From Granulosicoccus sp045106855 (GTDB lineage Bacteria; Pseudomonadota; Gammaproteobacteria; Granulosicoccales; Granulosicoccaceae), in NCBI GenBank assembly GCA_045106855.1, contig JBGCFI010000009.1, forward strand, positions 1 through 64,000: a DNA stretch of 64,000 nucleotides, read 5' to 3'. Below are positions 61,890-64,000 of this stretch, in pieces. The stretch's first letter is position 1; each line of letters starts with the position of its first letter. The position numbers and the translations under genes are program-made. The notes under the pieces are model-generated. The model made no database searches. It saw only the letters and a program-made list of their open reading frames with translations, and was not told the origin of the DNA.

Positions 61890-62645
61890 GTGAGTCAAGC
61901 CGACAGCGAACAGCAATTAAGAATTTGGAAAGACCTGGCCATCAGCAAGCAGATGTTGATGAACGAAGCCGCATCAGCACTGAAATTGAAAGACGATTTC
62001 ACAGCAGAAGATTTGCGAGCAGCTCTGGATATCGCCATTAAGCGGGCGAAAGATGCCGACGCCGATATGGCTGAAGCGAGAAATCGTGCTTCCGAAGAAA
62101 TCGGAAATATGCAGGCTGAAGTCAAAAAGATTATCAAGTCGCGCACCGAGGCAGAATCCCAAAGAGATTCGGCAACTACGCAGAAAGAGGCTGCAGAACA
62201 AGCCTTGGCAACAGGTAGAAAAGACAACGCCGAAGCGTTAAAGAAAGCCAAGCGTCTGGTAGAAGAAAAGCAAAAAGAGTTGAAGGCAATCAACACTGCT
62301 CTGGCCGATACACCAGAGAACATTGTCAAGAAGCTCAAGACCCTTAAAAAACAAAAGCTTGATGAAGCTAATGCGCGTAAAACCGCAGAAGATTCCAATC
62401 GCAAGCTGAAAAAAGAAAATAAACAGCAAAAAGAAGAACTGGACATACTGTCCGAGCTTAAGGAACAGGCCGCAACCCTACTCGCTTCATATCGAGAGCT
62501 GCGAACCTGGGCTGATGAGGTGGAAGCACGAGATCAGGAAGCTGAGGCAGCACCAAAAGCTGACGCTAAGCTTCTCTCCGCGATTGAAACCACCACTGCA
62601 GCAGCAGACGAAACAGTGGAGACCCGCGAAGCTGCCACGGCTTGA
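61890..62645 (+). CDS. Highly charged coiled-coil protein of unknown function
   Basis: A 251-residue cytoplasmic protein with a GTG start and a weak ribosome-binding site. About 200 residues are alternating Lys/Glu/Ala heptads (AIKRAKDADADMAEARNRASEEIGN, ALKKAKRLVEEKQKELKA, KLKTLKKQKLDEANARKTAEDSN), predicting a long coiled coil. The end is Ala/Glu/Thr-rich. No signal peptide, membrane helix or known domain. It stands alone between a divergent MFS gene and the oxoprolinase genes, with an inverted repeat after it. Function unknown; structural or scaffold role is only a guess. Confidence 0.6.
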   Translation: MSQADSEQQLRIWKDLAISKQMLMNEAASALKLKDDFTAEDLRAALDIAIKRAKDADADMAEARNRASEEIGNMQAEVKKIIKSRTEAESQRDSATTQKEAAEQALATGRKDNAEALKKAKRLVEEKQKELKAINTALADTPENIVKKLKTLKKQKLDEANARKTAEDSNRKLKKENKQQKEELDILSELKEQAATLLASYRELRTWADEVEARDQEAEAAPKADAKLLSAIETTTAAADETVETREAATA

Positions 62646-62660
62646 CCTTTCGTAGCGACA

Positions 62661-62744
62661 CAGCAGATAAGCGCAACTCACGCTTGAGGTAATGGTAAGG
62701 TTCACTGCATATGTATGTGAATCTCAGAGTTGCGCTATCCGCTG
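62661..62744. repeat. Imperfect long inverted repeat after the coiled-coil gene
   Basis: CAGCAGATAAGCGCAACTC (62661-62679) is nearly the reverse complement of GAGTTGCGCTATCCGCTG (62727-62744), with one bulged A and one mismatch, around a 47-base spacer. It begins 16 bases after the coiled-coil stop. It may be a terminator-like structure or a short mobile-repeat remnant. Confidence 0.6.
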
Positions 62745-62799
62745 AAACAAGCAGCATGCCGTCAGTGGCAGCCCTCGCCTACGCAACACTGCCGCAAAC

Positions 62800-63606
62800 A
62801 TGAACGAAGGTAGCACTGACGTTGTGGGCAGGATGTCGCAAGTTGCGGGCACAGGATCGAACTGGACAGCTCTTTACGCTGGGGATACCGCTCTGATTCT
62901 CCAGTTCGGAGAAAAAATCGACCGATCTATCGTCGACCAGGTAACTGCCCTGGATACGCTGATTCACAAGGCGATTGAGGCTGGTAGCCTCGTGGGCGTG
63001 GCTGAGACTGTCCCCACGTTTCGTTCACTGGCCATTGTCTACGACATCAGCATCTTAACGCCTGATAAGCTTTTGGACACCCTGCGCTCACTTGAAGCCG
63101 CACCTTCAAATAACCCTGAAAAAATCCGGCAAGCACCTAGGCGCTGGCAGCTACCAGTACTGTATGGGAGCTCCCATGGACCCGATCTGGATAGCGTGTC
63201 ACAACTTACCGGGCTGAGCCCAGAAAAGGTTATAGATCTCCACGCTACTTGCGAGTTTACCGTCTACATGCTTGGGTTCCTGCCAGGCTACGCTTTCCTT
63301 GGTGATACACCTGCCTCACTTCACCTTCCTCGCAGAAGCGAACCAAGATTGCGAGTGCCCGCAGGCAGCGTTGCCATTGCTATGCAGTTAACTGGTATAT
63401 ATCCCTGGGAGAGCCCGGGTGGCTGGCACATCATTGGAAATTGTCCCGTACCAATGTTCAATGCTGGACAAACACCTCCAGCCTTGTTGAAGGCAGGTGA
63501 CAAAGTATCTTTCAGACAGATTGATCAACATGAGTTCGACCAATTGTCAAAAGAACTCGCGCACGCTGATTCAGCTCGCAGTCGCTGGTCTGTTGCCGAA
63601 AAATGA
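62800..63606 (+). CDS. pxpB: 5-oxoprolinase subunit PxpB
   Basis: A 268-residue protein of the KipI / allophanate-hydrolase-subunit-1 family. Features are ALILQFGEKIDRSIVDQVTALD, the repeated fold unit around YDISILTPDKLLDTLRSLEA, LPVLYGSSHGPDLDSVSQLTGL and the catalytic-region CEFTVYMLGFLPGYAFLGDTP with SEPRLRVPAGSVAIA and GIYPWESPGGWHIIGNCP. With PxpA and PxpC it opens 5-oxo-L-proline with ATP to glutamate. Its stop overlaps the pxpC start (ATGA). PxpA is not in the window. Starts ATG 62800. Confidence 0.9.
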   Translation: MNEGSTDVVGRMSQVAGTGSNWTALYAGDTALILQFGEKIDRSIVDQVTALDTLIHKAIEAGSLVGVAETVPTFRSLAIVYDISILTPDKLLDTLRSLEAAPSNNPEKIRQAPRRWQLPVLYGSSHGPDLDSVSQLTGLSPEKVIDLHATCEFTVYMLGFLPGYAFLGDTPASLHLPRRSEPRLRVPAGSVAIAMQLTGIYPWESPGGWHIIGNCPVPMFNAGQTPPALLKAGDKVSFRQIDQHEFDQLSKELAHADSARSRWSVAEK

Positions 63607-64000
63607 ACGGTAACGAGCCATCACTCAACGTGGTCAGGGCTGGCCTTTTTTCCTCTATTCAAGACAGTGGGCGATTTGGCCTGCGCCATTTAGGCATCCC
63701 CTGGGCAGGCGTGCTGAGTCCGGCCTGGCAGAGAATTGCCAACTCGCTTGTGGGTAACCCTGCCGACCACCCAGTCATTGAGTGCTTTGAAGGCGGGCTG
63801 CAATTACAAGCGTGTGGACAGGCTGTTCATCTCTCTATTGTCGGGTGTGATGCCGCAATAATAAAATCCGGGTTTGGAGGTACAGAGTCTGTCAGCCGCC
63901 CCAATAGAACAATAACGCTCGCTGCAGGGGACAACCTGTTTATAAACTCTACCGGCACTTCACGACATGTACTCATCGCAGTAGCTGGTATCGCCATCGA
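63603..64000 (+). CDS. pxpC: 5-oxoprolinase subunit PxpC (partial, runs off window)
   Basis: The N-terminal 132 codons of a biotin-dependent-carboxylase-domain protein (KipA family). It begins LNVVRAGLFSSIQDSGRFGLRHLGIPWAGVLSPAW and continues with the ANSLVGNPADHPVIECFEGG strand, which is characteristic. The ATG overlaps the pxpB stop. The gene continues beyond the right edge of the window. Confidence 0.88.
   Translation, partial: MNGNEPSLNVVRAGLFSSIQDSGRFGLRHLGIPWAGVLSPAWQRIANSLVGNPADHPVIECFEGGLQLQACGQAVHLSIVGCDAAIIKSGFGGTESVSRPNRTITLAAGDNLFINSTGTSRHVLIAVAGIAI

Noticed and set aside
1..64000. tRNA, rRNA, insertion sequence, integrase or phage genes
   Set aside because: I looked for T-loop-like motifs, transposase or integrase motifs and found none that hold up.

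Overview
The window looks like chromosome from a free-living, flagellated, Gram-negative bacterium, most probably a marine gammaproteobacterium. The reasons are a TRAP solute-binding protein, TonB-dependent receptor, Sec and lipoprotein signal peptides, c-type cytochromes, an NfsA-type nitroreductase, a Na+/alanine symporter, a Maf flagellin glycosyltransferase and a pseudaminic-acid pathway. Base composition is close to balanced throughout. I saw no rRNA, tRNA, CRISPR array, insertion sequence or phage gene. The genus cannot be fixed from the sequence alone.

Layout. (1) 1-5.8 kb: the end of a TRAP transporter, a Sel1 protein divergent from a di-haem peroxidase, a DUF3293 protein, a 2-keto-pentenoate hydratase-like enzyme, and a cytochrome c carried on a TolA-like Ala/Lys/Glu stalk. 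(2) 6.1-13.5 kb: a GntR/HutC regulator with a perfect 28-bp palindrome before its start codon, then a ribose-type ABC importer, a phosphotriesterase-family hydrolase, a GATase1-like protein, a PfkB kinase and a BtpA/SgcQ-family protein. Together they look like a self-contained uptake and catabolic module for an unidentified sugar or nucleoside. (3) 13.6-18.8 kb: MFS exporter, NfsA, a small membrane protein, an orphan BrnA antitoxin, a NUDIX hydrolase, and a subtilisin-like lipoprotein that appears to start at ATT. (4) 18.9-22.7 kb: a tandem pair of RTX-repeat surface proteins divergent from an ECF sigma/anti-sigma pair. Both intergenic flanks carry the same two-part sequence with identical 9-base spacing, which I read as the promoter of this sigma factor.

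(5) 22.8-25.2 kb: a DUF3616 protein and a peptidoglycan-binding HExxH protein. (6) 25.2-47.5 kb: a broad glycan region. It holds an N-acetyl-sugar amidotransferase (PseA/WbpG type) with HisH and a very divergent HisF, a second amidotransferase whose PP-loop is destroyed, PseF, a GNAT, PseI, a Gfo/Idh oxidoreductase, a GT-B-like protein, a DegT aminotransferase, Maf, PseC and PseB. The likely product is a CMP-pseudaminic-acid derivative with an acetamidino group, moved to flagellin by Maf; no PseG hydrolase is recognisable. A TPP enzyme, a UspA-symporter pair and a TIR-domain remnant lie inside this region.

(7) 47.6-53.3 kb: a cobalamin riboswitch, then a TonB-dependent receptor, a beta-propeller-like lipoprotein, and BtuC and BtuD homologues. 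No BtuF is present and the lipoprotein sits where it might be expected. (8) 53.4-64 kb: an Hpt protein, a REC-GGDEF diguanylate cyclase, an unpaired RND adaptor, a GlcD-type FAD oxidase, an AEC transporter, an ADP-ribosylglycohydrolase relative, an MFS transporter, a coiled-coil protein, and PxpB with the start of PxpC (5-oxoprolinase).

Starts were moved from the longest open frame wherever a ribosome-binding site, signal peptide or neighbour overlap gave a better choice. All functional names rest on motif recognition, not on database searches.
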